Assembly: GCA_964475205.1 (NCBI GenBank) | Contig: CAYYVQ010000052.1 | Location: 1-23,048 of the forward strand | Origin: CAYSRM01 sp964475205 | Lineage (GTDB): Bacteria > Verrucomicrobiota > Kiritimatiellia > UBA8416 > CAYSRM01 | Reading direction: 5' to 3' | DNA: 23,048 bases | In this document: in pieces, positions 13,199 through 22,300 of the stretch | How positions within the stretch are numbered: the stretch's first letter is position 1 | Layout of the letters: each line of letters starts with the position of its first letter | Translations under genes and position numbers: made by a program | The notes under the pieces: generated by a model | What the model saw: the letters and a program-made list of their open reading frames with translations, nothing else | What the model was told of the DNA's origin: nothing | Database searches by the model: none

Positions 13199-14326
13199 TT
13201 ATGTCCAGATTCCCGGGATATTAGCGCTGCAATTATGACACTTGTTTTCTTTCAGCGAATTGTTCATAAGAAACATCCTGTATCTCCTGACTATTTTTTC
13301 GCCGCATTCAGGGCAGTAGGTGCTGGCGGAGTCCACATCCGGAGTGTTTCCAGTGTAGACGAAATTACATCCTTCCTTCATCGCCGCGCCCCTGGCTTCT
13401 TGAAGGGTTTTTACCGGTGTAGGAGGAAGATTGCGCACTTTATACTGAGGATGGAATCTTGTGAAATGCAGGGGCACGTTACTGCCGAGTTCTTTAACTA
13501 TCCACCCGGACATTTCTTTTATCTTATCCATGTCATCATTCAACGAGGGTATAATCAGCATTACTATCTCGAGCCAGGCGTTGGAATCGGCGATTCTTTT
13601 TAAAGTGTTCAGCACCGGCTTCAGTTTTCCGCTGCAAATATTGCTGTAGAATTCCTCAGAGAACGCCTTGAGATCGATTTTTATCGCGGTCATGCGGGCG
13701 CATATTTCCTCAAGCGGTTTTCCGGCAATAAAGCCGTTGCTGATCATAACGTTGCCTAATCCGTGTTCTGATGCAACCTTTGCGCAATCCAGGATGTATT
13801 CTGAGAATACTGTCGGTTCATTATAAGTATAGGCTATTGTTTTTGTTCCTTTATTTTTTTTTGCTGTAGAGACCAGTTTTTCAGGGCTCATGTATGGCAC
13901 GGAAACCTTTTTCGGATCTGCCTGGGAAATTTCCCAGTTCTGACAGAATTTGCAGTGGATATTGCATCCAACTGTCGCTATTGAGTAGGTCCGGCTGCCT
14001 GGATAAACGTGGAACAGAGGCTTTTTTTCAATAGGATCGTTGTTTCTAGCAACCAGTCGGCCGTAAACCAGGGAATAATATCTTCCGCCGCGATTTTCTC
14101 TGACGCCGCACTTCCCCCGGTGTCCTTCCGGGACGGTGCATGACCATGGGCAAAGCAGGCATTTGACGGTTTTGCCCGGTTTTTTTTCATAAAAACGCGC
14201 TTCAACTTCCTTGAGGCCTGTGTTTGCGGCCAGGGAGGTGCGGATCCCTGCAAATGCCGCTGCTGCCGATGAGGAAGCAATAAATGTCCGGCGTGTTATT
14301 ACAGTTTCCTTTAGTTCGTTCTGCAT
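13199..14326 (-). CDS. amrS: AmmeMemoRadiSam system radical SAM enzyme, Tat-signal-bearing
   Basis: This 375-residue radical SAM enzyme has its [4Fe-4S] motif CNIHCKFC at C121/C125/C128. Before it is a second cysteine cluster, CLLCPWSC ... GKCGVR (C56, C59, C63, C73), characteristic of the AmmeMemoRadiSam/PflA-like branch. After it come TIAYTYNEPTVFSEY, MISNGFI, AIKIDLKAFSEEFY and LHFTRFHPQYK, all typical of this family. The C-terminus adds a ribbon-like CPECGEKI ... KCHNC. The N-terminus reads TRRTFIASSSAAAAFAGI and then SLAAN: a twin-arginine motif, a hydrophobic stretch and an A-x-A-like site, so export by Tat is predicted. The gene converges on the membrane protein gene with 20 bp between stops. 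The substrate is unknown. Confidence 0.9.
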   Translation of the reverse strand: MQNELKETVITRRTFIASSSAAAAFAGIRTSLAANTGLKEVEARFYEKKPGKTVKCLLCPWSCTVPEGHRGKCGVRENRGGRYYSLVYGRLVARNNDPIEKKPLFHVYPGSRTYSIATVGCNIHCKFCQNWEISQADPKKVSVPYMSPEKLVSTAKKNKGTKTIAYTYNEPTVFSEYILDCAKVASEHGLGNVMISNGFIAGKPLEEICARMTAIKIDLKAFSEEFYSNICSGKLKPVLNTLKRIADSNAWLEIVMLIIPSLNDDMDKIKEMSGWIVKELGSNVPLHFTRFHPQYKVRNLPPTPVKTLQEARGAAMKEGCNFVYTGNTPDVDSASTYCPECGEKIVRRYRMFLMNNSLKENKCHNCSANIPGIWT

Positions 14327-14436
14327 GACTTCGTAAGAATAACAAAATATTGAACCCGTGCAAACATCTCTCAGTGCTTGATCTGCTGTGGTGTTTGAAT
14401 ATACCCTGACGTTGCACGATGTTGGGGGGATTTTTT

Positions 14437-15312
14437 ATGGATGGCGGTTATATTCATTACAGAAGCATTGATTTACTGAGCAAGACCCTGCCTCGCCCTC
14501 TCGCATACTGGTTTGCAGTAAGGGTTGCAGATAGAATTTTCTACAATGACCGGAGAGGTAGGGAGGCTGTTACAGGCAATTTGCGAAAAGTTCTTGAATA
14601 CAACGGTCTGCGGCCATCGCGCCGCAGGCTCAAGGTAATGGCAAGACAAACTTTTCAGAACTTCAGCAAGTATGTTATCGACTTTTTCAGGTATGGAAAA
14701 TTCAACAGACAGAAGGTTGAGCGGCTGGTGTCAATTGAGCATCCCGAAGCAATTGATCAGTCCGTGGATTACGGGCGCGGCGTTATCGTGGTAAGCGCGC
14801 ATTATGGAAGTTGGGAGATCGGCGCAGGCGTCCTGGCGGGTATGGGTTATCCTTTAAATGCCGTTGTATTGCGGGAAAAGAACCAGAAGACCAATAGGCT
14901 GTTTGAGAACAGGCGCGGCCGTCGTGGAATTCAGTCTATAGGGCTTGGCTCCGCCGCGATGGGCGTTATAAGGGCCTTGCGCAGAAAGCAGTTCGTGGCA
15001 ATACTTGCAGACAGGGATTACAGCCGGAACAATCGTCAAACGCCTTTCTTCGGAGTTCCTGCCTTTCTGCCCGCGGGACCGGCTATAATATGTATGAAGA
15101 CCGGGGCTCCGCTTCTTCCTGCGTTTCTGGTAAGGCAGGAAGACGACAACTATCTGTTGCGTTTTAAAAAGCCTGTAACACCGGACTCGAACCCGGCTAT
15201 TGATTCGATCCAGGGTTCAATATGCCGGATACTGGAAGAAGAGATATCAAAGAACCCCACCCAATGGTACATGTTCCGGGAATTCTGGAATTATTCATGG
15301 AATGGGAAATGA
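14437..15312 (+). CDS. LpxL/HtrB-type lipid A acyltransferase
   Basis: This 291-residue protein of the lysophospholipid/lipid A acyltransferase family probably adds a secondary acyl chain to lipid A or a related lipid on the inner membrane. The catalytic H-x4-E motif is HYGSWE (H122, E127). Also typical are GNLRKVL near residue 50, QTFQNFSKYVIDFF, and ILADRDYSRNNRQTPFFGVPAFLPAGPA, which lies in the acyl-donor region. Length is normal. I chose ATG 14437 because GGGGGGA lies 6 bp upstream; the ATG at 14419 would add six residues that include that purine run. This supports a didermic, lipid-A-like outer membrane. A 181-bp palindrome begins 21 bp after its stop, followed by the glycosyltransferase fusion on the same strand, so the two may share a transcript. 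Confidence 0.88.
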   Translation: MDGGYIHYRSIDLLSKTLPRPLAYWFAVRVADRIFYNDRRGREAVTGNLRKVLEYNGLRPSRRRLKVMARQTFQNFSKYVIDFFRYGKFNRQKVERLVSIEHPEAIDQSVDYGRGVIVVSAHYGSWEIGAGVLAGMGYPLNAVVLREKNQKTNRLFENRRGRRGIQSIGLGSAAMGVIRALRRKQFVAILADRDYSRNNRQTPFFGVPAFLPAGPAIICMKTGAPLLPAFLVRQEDDNYLLRFKKPVTPDSNPAIDSIQGSICRILEEEISKNPTQWYMFREFWNYSWNGK

Positions 15313-15333
15313 AGAGAGTGTGAGACATGCGGA

Positions 15334-15514
15334 TTAACCTGATCTATTCATAAAAATCTATTACGAGTGTGCATGTTCCTTCATATCAACGACTTTGTTG
15401 GATAGCCGATCTTGACGTATGTTCATACGCCTTCGCCCGGCTATCTGCGCAAAGCCATTGATCTAAAGCAACCTGCGCACTTTCATTACGAAGTTAATGA
15501 ATAGATCAGGTTAA
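15334..15514. repeat. 181-bp near-palindromic element (MITE-like)
   Basis: The ends TTAACCTGATCTATTCA (15334-15350) and its exact reverse complement (15498-15514) are a perfect 17-bp terminal inverted repeat. The similarity continues inward: AGTGTGCATGTTCCTT against AGTGCGCAGGTTGCTT, GATAGCCG against its complement CGGCTATC, and GTATG/CATAC at the centre near 15418-15426. The whole unit therefore folds as one long imperfect hairpin. Both outer ends are TTAA, which could be a target duplication or part of the repeat. No protein is encoded. It lies between the acyltransferase and glycosyltransferase genes. Confidence 0.85.
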
Positions 15515-15598
15515 AGCTGCGATAAAAGGATGAATTGCGCGGAATCTTTAATGATGGATGGAACATACAGGGCAGGCTTGAGAAAAGAGGTCAACTTG

Positions 15599-17302
15599 AT
15601 GGGTGATGAGAATTTCTGTGTAATTATTCCCGCGTACATGGAGGCGGGAAGAATTTCGGATGTGGTCAGAGAGTCATTGCAATACTGTGAGCGGGTCCTG
15701 GTCGTTGATGATGGTTCTGAAGACGCTACATCAGACCGCGCGGAAGAAGCAGGCGCAGTAGTTATCAGGCACAAGCAGAACAGGGGCAAAGGCGCCGCGC
15801 TTCAAACGGCTCTGCAGTATGCAGGGAAGAAGGGGTTTGATTTTGTAGTTATCCTGGATGCGGATGGCCAGCATAGCCCTGCGGATATTCCTGCTTTTGT
15901 TGAAAAGCACAGGGACGGCAATTTTGATGTTATCGTAGGCAGCCGGATGAGCGATGTTCAGAACATGCCATGGATCAGACGGATGACCAATCGCTTCATG
16001 AGCTGGTTGTTAAGCCGTAAAATGGGACAATCGGTTCCGGATACGCAATGCGGATACAGGCTTTATTCGAAAAAGGCTCTTCCGTATCTCTCTTCGGTTT
16101 CGGGCAGGTTTGCCGCCGAATCAGAGGCGCTTCTACACCTGGCCGATAACGGCATTAAAATCGGCGAAGTTCCGATAAGGGCAGTGTATGGCGACGAGAA
16201 AAGCAAGATAAGGCCTGGCAGGGACACGCTGCGTTTTTTTTCAATGCTTCGCAGGTACGAGTGTGCCAAACGTAAGCTGCAGGCGGCCGACTTGGCGAAG
16301 AGCCCGGCTTTGTCTCCCGTGATTATTGTGAAAAGCTGCACGGGCGGGGTTCTGATGGGCCTGGCAAACCTCGTGCCTGGAATAAGCGGAGGAACCATGT
16401 TGCTGGCTGTTGGCATTTATCCGCGGTTTATTGATGCAATAGCAGAGGTGACCACACTGCGTTTCCGCACGGCCTCTTTGACTGTTCTGGGTTCGGTTGT
16501 TGTGGCCGCGGGGTTGTCTATCCTGCTTCTGGCTGGAGTTGTAAAGGATCTTGTTCTCGGTTACCGGTGGGTGATGTACAGCCTCTTTATCGGGCTTACT
16601 CTTGGCGGAGCGCCAATAATCTGGCGGATGATAAAGGCTCATTCGAAAGCAATGTGGCTGGGGGCTTTAGGCGGCTTTGCCGGGATGGGGGCTCTGGCGC
16701 TCGCTCAGCAGTCCGGCGTCGCGCCCGGATCTGAAGAAGGGGGACAGTTTATCATGCTCTTTCTTGCCGGTGTAGCTGGAGCAAGCGCCATGATTCTGCC
16801 GGGTGTGAGCGGAGGATATCTTCTGCTTGTTCTCGGTCAGTATGTTCCCATTCTTTCGGCAATTGATGATTTCAAGATAGGGCTCAAGGCTGGGGATATG
16901 GGTGTGGTTTTCGGTATCGGGTTGAGTGTGGTTCTGCCAGTGGGGCTGGGTGTAGTTATCGGGATTGCAGGAGTCAGCAATATTCTGAGAATCCTTCTGT
17001 CGCGATTCAGGAGAACGACTCTTGGAGCGCTTCTCGGGCTTCTGCTTGGCGCCGTGGTTGGGCTGTGGCCTTTTCAGGAAGCAGCGCCTCCGACCGCAGG
17101 GGATGTAATAAAAGGACAGGTTATGACTGAAGAATCGATAGCCCTGGTTGAACCTGAAGATTATCCCACCTCGTTTTTTTCGCCATCAGCTTTTCAGATC
17201 GCAGCTTCGCTCGGCTTGATCCTGTCCGGGTTTGCTTTGACATACGCATTGTCATTTATGGGCAGGGATAAAGAACAGGATGAGGCTGCTGCATCCGCTT
17301 AA
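15599..17302 (+). CDS. GT2 glycosyltransferase fused to DUF368 (PopT-type) translocase
   Basis: This is a 567-residue two-domain protein. Residues 1-~230 are a GT-A glycosyltransferase of family 2, dolichyl-phosphate-mannose-synthase-like: CVIIPAYMEAGRI, VDDGSED (36-42), ILDADGQH with the D-x-D site at D87/D89, VGSRMSD, and DTQCGYRLYSKKAL. Residues ~246-560 are a DUF368 membrane domain with its two signature repeats, LANLVPGISGGTMLLAVGIYPRF (~255-277) and MILPGVSGGYLLLVLGQYVP, among about 8-9 helices. DUF368 proteins (PopT) have been shown to move undecaprenyl phosphate back across the inner membrane. The glycosyltransferase half is the type that puts a sugar on that carrier. I chose ATG 15599 because AGAGG lies 8 bp upstream and the protein then starts at the domain edge; earlier ATGs exist at 15530 and 15551. 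The sugar is unknown. Confidence 0.9.
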   Translation: MGDENFCVIIPAYMEAGRISDVVRESLQYCERVLVVDDGSEDATSDRAEEAGAVVIRHKQNRGKGAALQTALQYAGKKGFDFVVILDADGQHSPADIPAFVEKHRDGNFDVIVGSRMSDVQNMPWIRRMTNRFMSWLLSRKMGQSVPDTQCGYRLYSKKALPYLSSVSGRFAAESEALLHLADNGIKIGEVPIRAVYGDEKSKIRPGRDTLRFFSMLRRYECAKRKLQAADLAKSPALSPVIIVKSCTGGVLMGLANLVPGISGGTMLLAVGIYPRFIDAIAEVTTLRFRTASLTVLGSVVVAAGLSILLLAGVVKDLVLGYRWVMYSLFIGLTLGGAPIIWRMIKAHSKAMWLGALGGFAGMGALALAQQSGVAPGSEEGGQFIMLFLAGVAGASAMILPGVSGGYLLLVLGQYVPILSAIDDFKIGLKAGDMGVVFGIGLSVVLPVGLGVVIGIAGVSNILRILLSRFRRTTLGALLGLLLGAVVGLWPFQEAAPPTAGDVIKGQVMTEESIALVEPEDYPTSFFSPSAFQIAASLGLILSGFALTYALSFMGRDKEQDEAAASA

Positions 17303-17311
17303 CCTGGCTTG

Positions 17312-18343
17312 TCAGGAGTTGAGACAGTCCTTGAAATCTGAAACAAACGCGTCCACGGTCTCTTCGGTTGTATCCCATGAACATGTCAGCCGGGCGCCGC
17401 CCTCGCCGATGAAGGTGTAGAAGCGCCAGCCTTTGGCTTGCATCTTTTCGGTTGTATCCTGGTCCATGTCGATGAATACCGAATTTGCTTCTATTGGAAA
17501 GAGAATCTTTGCGTCGCATGATTCGCGTAGCTTTTTTCTGAGAGATCGTGCGCGTTCATTTGCGTTGCGAGCGTAACGCAGCCAGGCCTCGTTGCGGAGC
17601 AACCCGACCCATTGAGCAGCTATGAAACGCATTTTTGATGCAAGCTGGCCAGCCTGTTTGCAGCGATAATCAAATTCACGGGCCAGTTTTCTTTCAAAGA
17701 AGATTACCGCCTCGCCGACAGATATCCCGTTTTTTGTGCCTCCGAAAACGAGAACATCCACGCCCCGTTTCCAGGTCATCTCTGCCGGCGCGGCGCCTGA
17801 TTCGGCGATAGCATTTGCTATCCTGGCTCCGTCCATTTGAATCCTGAGAGAATGAAACGAAGCAACCGAATGAATGGCTTCGAGTTCTTTGACTTTGTAT
17901 GTCGTGCCAAACTCGGTTGCCTGTGTCAGACTGATGGCGCCCGGTTTAGGGTAATGTATGTCGTCTCGCTTGCGGACAAGTGTGTCAATTCCTTCCGGCG
18001 TAAGCTTGGCCATGGGGCCCGGAGAGACAAGAAGTTTGGAGCCGTGGGAAAAAAATTCCGGCGCGCCGCATTCGTCGGTTTCAATATGCGCGTACTGGTG
18101 GCAGATTATGCTGTGATACGACTGGCAGAGAGAAGCCAGGGATAGCGAATTGCCGGCCGTGCCGTTGAATACAAAAAACACCTCGCAATCCTTTTCAAAT
18201 ATATCTCGGAATAGATTGCACGCTTCTTCCGTCCACTGGTCTTCGCCGTATGGGATATCGTAGTCCTTATTGGCTTCAACCAGGCAGTCCATTGCTTCGG
18301 GGCATATGCCGGAATAATTGTCGCTGGCAAACTGCTTGCGCAT
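17312..18343 (-). CDS. Threonine aldolase-like PLP enzyme
   Basis: This 343-residue fold-type I PLP enzyme of the threonine aldolase/beta-eliminating lyase family probably splits L-threonine or allo-threonine into glycine and acetaldehyde. Seen in the sequence: the SDNYSG start, PYGEDQWT (about 31-38), FNGTAGNSL (about 59-67), the stacking His in YAHIETDE (H86), IQMDGAR with the PLP-pairing D171 and R174, and the Schiff-base lysine K204 in FGGTKNG. Length is normal for the family. It is cytosolic. Its stop lies 9 bp from the end of the glycosyltransferase fusion gene, on the opposite strand. AGGAGGAAG upstream of the ATG is a good ribosome binding site. D- versus L-stereospecificity cannot be told by eye, so I give no gene symbol. 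Confidence 0.9.
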   Translation of the reverse strand: MRKQFASDNYSGICPEAMDCLVEANKDYDIPYGEDQWTEEACNLFRDIFEKDCEVFFVFNGTAGNSLSLASLCQSYHSIICHQYAHIETDECGAPEFFSHGSKLLVSPGPMAKLTPEGIDTLVRKRDDIHYPKPGAISLTQATEFGTTYKVKELEAIHSVASFHSLRIQMDGARIANAIAESGAAPAEMTWKRGVDVLVFGGTKNGISVGEAVIFFERKLAREFDYRCKQAGQLASKMRFIAAQWVGLLRNEAWLRYARNANERARSLRKKLRESCDAKILFPIEANSVFIDMDQDTTEKMQAKGWRFYTFIGEGGARLTCSWDTTEETVDAFVSDFKDCLNS

Positions 18344-18367
18344 ATAAGGCTTCCTCCTCTCTGGTTG

Positions 18368-19234
18368 CTATGAAATTACTCCGTCGGCAATTTCCACCAG
18401 GCGGTCGACAACTGGTTTTGACTTTTTCACAATATCCTTTACGCTTTCGGGAGTGTACGGTCCTTCGATATAAGATATGTGTGCATTAGTCGCGTCGATA
18501 GAGCCTGTGCGTCCGAAAATACTCTGATGGGAGCTGACGAATTCCAGCATTTTTTTGCGAGTTCGGCGATCAAAATAATTCCCGATTGGTTCCTTGTTTT
18601 CGCCATGGATACGGAAGACGGCGTCGAAATCACGGTCGCCGGTTTCCAGGTCATTGCCAAAATGTATGCCAAGACTTTTGACGAGCCGCAAAGACCATAT
18701 TTCCTGGGTCAGGTGGAATTGAACCGGCAGCCGTTTCTCGAAGAAGACGGATACCCGGATATATCTGGCGCGCGAGATGCGTGAAACTCCTAGAAAGCTG
18801 ATTTCAATTGCTTCGCTTGTCTGGTCAATCCGCACCAGTTGGGAACCGTGCATCGCGCGGTATTCTTCGGATGACTTGCTGGGCGATTCTTTTTTTAATT
18901 CCTCGTTCATCTGTTCAATCTCGCCTTTGTCCAGGAAGAAGCCCTCGCAGCGGGGGCAGTAATCAAGGATTATATTTGAAAGCCGCAACAGGTTGATTTT
19001 TTTCATTAACTGGTCTTTGCACAGCGGGCAGAATCTCTCGGGGAAAGTATCCTGATGGAACCCCCGGTCGACTGAACAGTATTCGATATCGCCGCTCATC
19101 CCGGTAGCCATGGAGTTAAGCTCCCCTTTATGCAGGTAGACCGCATGGCATTTCGGGCAGGTATCAACCGTAAGGTCCGGTTGTTTTCTGTCTATCATTG
19201 GAATGTTGCAATTAGGACATATAAGTTGAGACAT
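18368..19234 (-). CDS. TFIIB-type zinc-ribbon protein
   Basis: This is a 288-residue protein with two zf-TFIIB-like zinc ribbons at the N-terminus. The first uses C6/C9 and C26/C29 (CPNCN ... CPKCHAVYLHKGELNSM). The second uses C69/C72 and C93/C96 (CPLCK ... CPRCEGFFLDKGEIEQM). The phrase 'CP.C.g.fLdkGE' is the signature. Residues ~110-288 are mixed alpha/beta with no domain I recognise and no membrane helix. The start ATG 19234 follows GGGAG at 8 bp and begins MSQLICPNC, right at the first ribbon; an upstream ATG at 19249 is less likely. It sits 24 bp upstream of the threonine aldolase gene on the same strand and may be co-transcribed with it. Function unknown. Confidence 0.82.
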   Translation of the reverse strand: MSQLICPNCNIPMIDRKQPDLTVDTCPKCHAVYLHKGELNSMATGMSGDIEYCSVDRGFHQDTFPERFCPLCKDQLMKKINLLRLSNIILDYCPRCEGFFLDKGEIEQMNEELKKESPSKSSEEYRAMHGSQLVRIDQTSEAIEISFLGVSRISRARYIRVSVFFEKRLPVQFHLTQEIWSLRLVKSLGIHFGNDLETGDRDFDAVFRIHGENKEPIGNYFDRRTRKKMLEFVSSHQSIFGRTGSIDATNAHISYIEGPYTPESVKDIVKKSKPVVDRLVEIADGVIS

Positions 19235-19347
19235 ATTTTTTTCTCCCATGCATCAGACATTGATTCAGGAATTCCTGAGTATACAGCTAGATCAGGGTAA
19301 TGCAAGCATTGGTCGAAGTTTCGGGACGCTGACTGGTCGAATGCGGG

Positions 19348-22300
19348 TTACGCGTTGATGAGTTCCTGGATGTCTTCCCAGGTGAGTGAATTCCTGATTT
19401 GATCGTCCGATTCAACAGTGGCGTCGATTACCGCTTTTTTCTTTTTCTGCAGTTCAAGAACTTTTTCTTCGACTGTTCCGCGTGTTATGAGCTTTATGCT
19501 GTAGACCGTTCTTTTCTGGCCGATTCGATATGCCCTGTCTGTAGCCTGGGCCTCAACTGCGGGGTTCCACCATGGATCGAAATGGATTACCATATCAGCG
19601 CCGGTAAGGTTAAGGCCTGTGCCGCCTGCTTTAAGGCTTATCAAAAACACAGGTATATTTCTTTGGGTATTGAACTTGTGCACGACCTTCATGCGGTCTT
19701 TCGTGGATCCGTCGAGGTAACAGTACTCGTGTCCTTCTGCTTCCAGCATAGTCCGGAGGATCTGGAGCATGGATACGAACTGACTGAACACAAGAGCCCG
19801 GTGTCCGCTGTCGACAGCCTCGTTGAGCAGTTCAAGAAAGAGTTCTGTTTTTGCGGAAGGTTCGCGGGGTTCTAAACCCGGCAGATTAAGAAGGTCAAGA
19901 TGGCAGCATGTCTGCCGCAGCCGCATCAGCAGGGTCAGGATTTCCATCCGTGATTTATTGAATCCCCGGAGGGAGACCATATCGGTGATTTTCTTTTTAT
20001 ATTGTGCTAGAAGTGTTTTGTAAACCTGCTGTTGATCCCTTGTCAAATGGCACATTGACACTCTTTGAATCTTTGGCGGTAGATCCCTGGCAACGTCCTT
20101 CTTAAGGCGTCGAAGCATGAAAGGGCGGAGCTTTCTCTTCAGCTTGAGTTGGGCCGTGGCTGCGTCGGGCCCGCCTCGCTTGATGGGAAGCTCGTAGGAT
20201 AAATGGAATTTGTCATGGCTGCCAAGGTAGCCGGGCATAAGGAAGTCCATGATTGACCACAGATCCGATACGCCGTTTTCGACCGGGGTGCCTGTAAGGA
20301 CAAGACGGTGGTCTGCTTTAAGCATCTTTGCGGATTTGGCGTTTTGCGTTGACCTGTTCTTGATGTGCTGCGCCTCGTCAAGGACCACCACAGAGAAATG
20401 ATACCTGAGGTATTCCTCAATGTCTCTGCGCAACAGCGCATATGAAGTAAGCGCCAGGTTAAATGTCTTGATGTTTTTCAATTGCGACGACCGGTCCGGC
20501 CCGGTCATGGCGCAGACATTTATTTGCGGAGTGAATTTTTCTGCTTCTTCGGCCCAGTTATCGACTATGCTGCTTGGGCATACGATCAACGCCGGCTTGT
20601 TACCGTTGTCCGGATGCGTTGTTATTAGTTGAAGCCATGCAAGCGTCTGGGGGGTTTTGCCGAGTCCCATTTCATCGGCCAGTATCCCCGAGAAGCCGCT
20701 TTTCTGAAGGAAATGCAGCCAGTTGACTCCTTCTTTCTGATATGGCCTGAGGATTCTGGACAACTTTGGATCCAGGGTGACCGGTTCAATTTTCAGTTTG
20801 CGGTTGTACCGGGCCGCTCGCATGCGCCATTCTTTTGTGTCTTCGATGTCTATGCCGTCAAGAGCGTCCAGGGAAGCTTTAACAAAGGCTGCCTGAGCGT
20901 TGGGGAGCGAGAAGTGGCCTGGCTGATCGCTGTCCCTGGATGCACAGTCGGTAAAGATTTCCCGCAGCGAATCTACTGCGTCATCGTCTATAAATACCGT
21001 AGAGCCTCCTTTTTTTATGTATGAATCTCCTTTAAGGAGAGCCTGCTGAATTTCCTGCTGAGAGATGCTTGAGCCGGTCTGATCTTCAAAATCAAAAGCA
21101 ACGTCAAACCAATTGCTGCCGGGGGCGTTGTTGATGTGGACGACCGGGGTGGCAAATTGCGCGTCTTCCATGAGTCGGCTGACTCTCCCTTCAATTGCGA
21201 TTTTCCATCCTCTGCGTCTTAATCGAGGAATTGATCCGGCGAGAAAATTCAACACTTCACGATGGCCGACAATGCTTTCGAGGTGGTCGCCAAAACAGCC
21301 GTTGAATCCGGCCTGGTTGGCAATCGCCAGCGCTTCCTTTTCGGCCGCCGTATTTCTGATTCGATATGCCATTACATCTTCCGGATCGGGAATGCCGAAA
21401 TCACCGGAAGCATCCGGCTTTGCGGCAAACACAGAGATGCCGCCGTAAACAGCCTTGAGCTGGGCGGATACTGATGCCGGGCTTCCTCGAACGGTCAGTT
21501 CAAATCCGGGTTTTGCCGGTTCGAAAGTAAAAAGGTCGACGGACAAATCCGATTCGATGCGGCCATAATTGCGGAGAAGAGGCAACTCGCGTTTCAGAAA
21601 ACGGTATACCGATTCCCTGGGAATAGTGATCGGCGCCGCATAGATTCCGTGGTATGGCGCGGGGAGAAGGTTGTCGAGCGGCCACACGTGACCGGATGAG
21701 TAGATCCATCCCTTCTTTCCCGCTATCAGATACACGGGCGATTCTTTGTCTCCGCAAAAAGGAGTTTCCGTGTGCGCCCAGACGCATATCTCTCCGTTTC
21801 CTTCATTCATATCCATTCTAAAGTGCGTTGTTAAAGGAGTGCTATTGATAGAAAGGCGGCCTGCATCGGGCAGCATGGCGCCTTTTCCTTTAAGCAATTC
21901 AAGAATATTTATGAAATCCGTCCGGTTGAGCGTCAGTCGGCTTCGAGCCGGGCCTTCTGAAATGTCTTCCAGAACGTAAAGCAGAGCTTCGTCTTTTCTG
22001 TTTAAGGAGACTGCGAGATTGCGCGGCACATCATCGAGACCCAGGCCTTTTCCTCTGTAATAAAGCTCGCAGTTTACAGGGACGGCATTTTTCATAAAAC
22101 CGTCGATCCAGTTGCCTCCTAACTTCAGTTCCAACCGGGCCGGTATGGAACCTGCCGCGCCTGAGGGGACGCGCTTTATGTACAGAGAGTCATCAATTGC
22201 AGCCAGGCGCCTTGCCCTTCTCATTTCGGCCAGAACCCTGTTGTTGCGGTCAGGGTCGGTGTTGCGTCTTACCATTGTTTCGGCCACGGCTATAGCGTGT

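Noticed and set aside
13199..14326. Radical SAM enzyme as an anaerobic sulfatase-maturating enzyme for the nearby sulfatase
   Set aside because: The cysteine layout (C56-x2-C-x3-C ... C73 before CNIHCKFC) and the YNEPTVF and RFHPQYK motifs fit AmmeMemoRadiSam, not the SPASM-type maturases.
14419..14436. Upstream ATG as start of the acyltransferase
   Set aside because: It would place the purine-rich ribosome binding site inside the coding region and has no such site of its own.
15334..15514. Rho-independent terminator for the acyltransferase gene
   Set aside because: It is far too long, with perfect terminal repeats at its outer ends and no following T tract. A mobile or structural element fits better.
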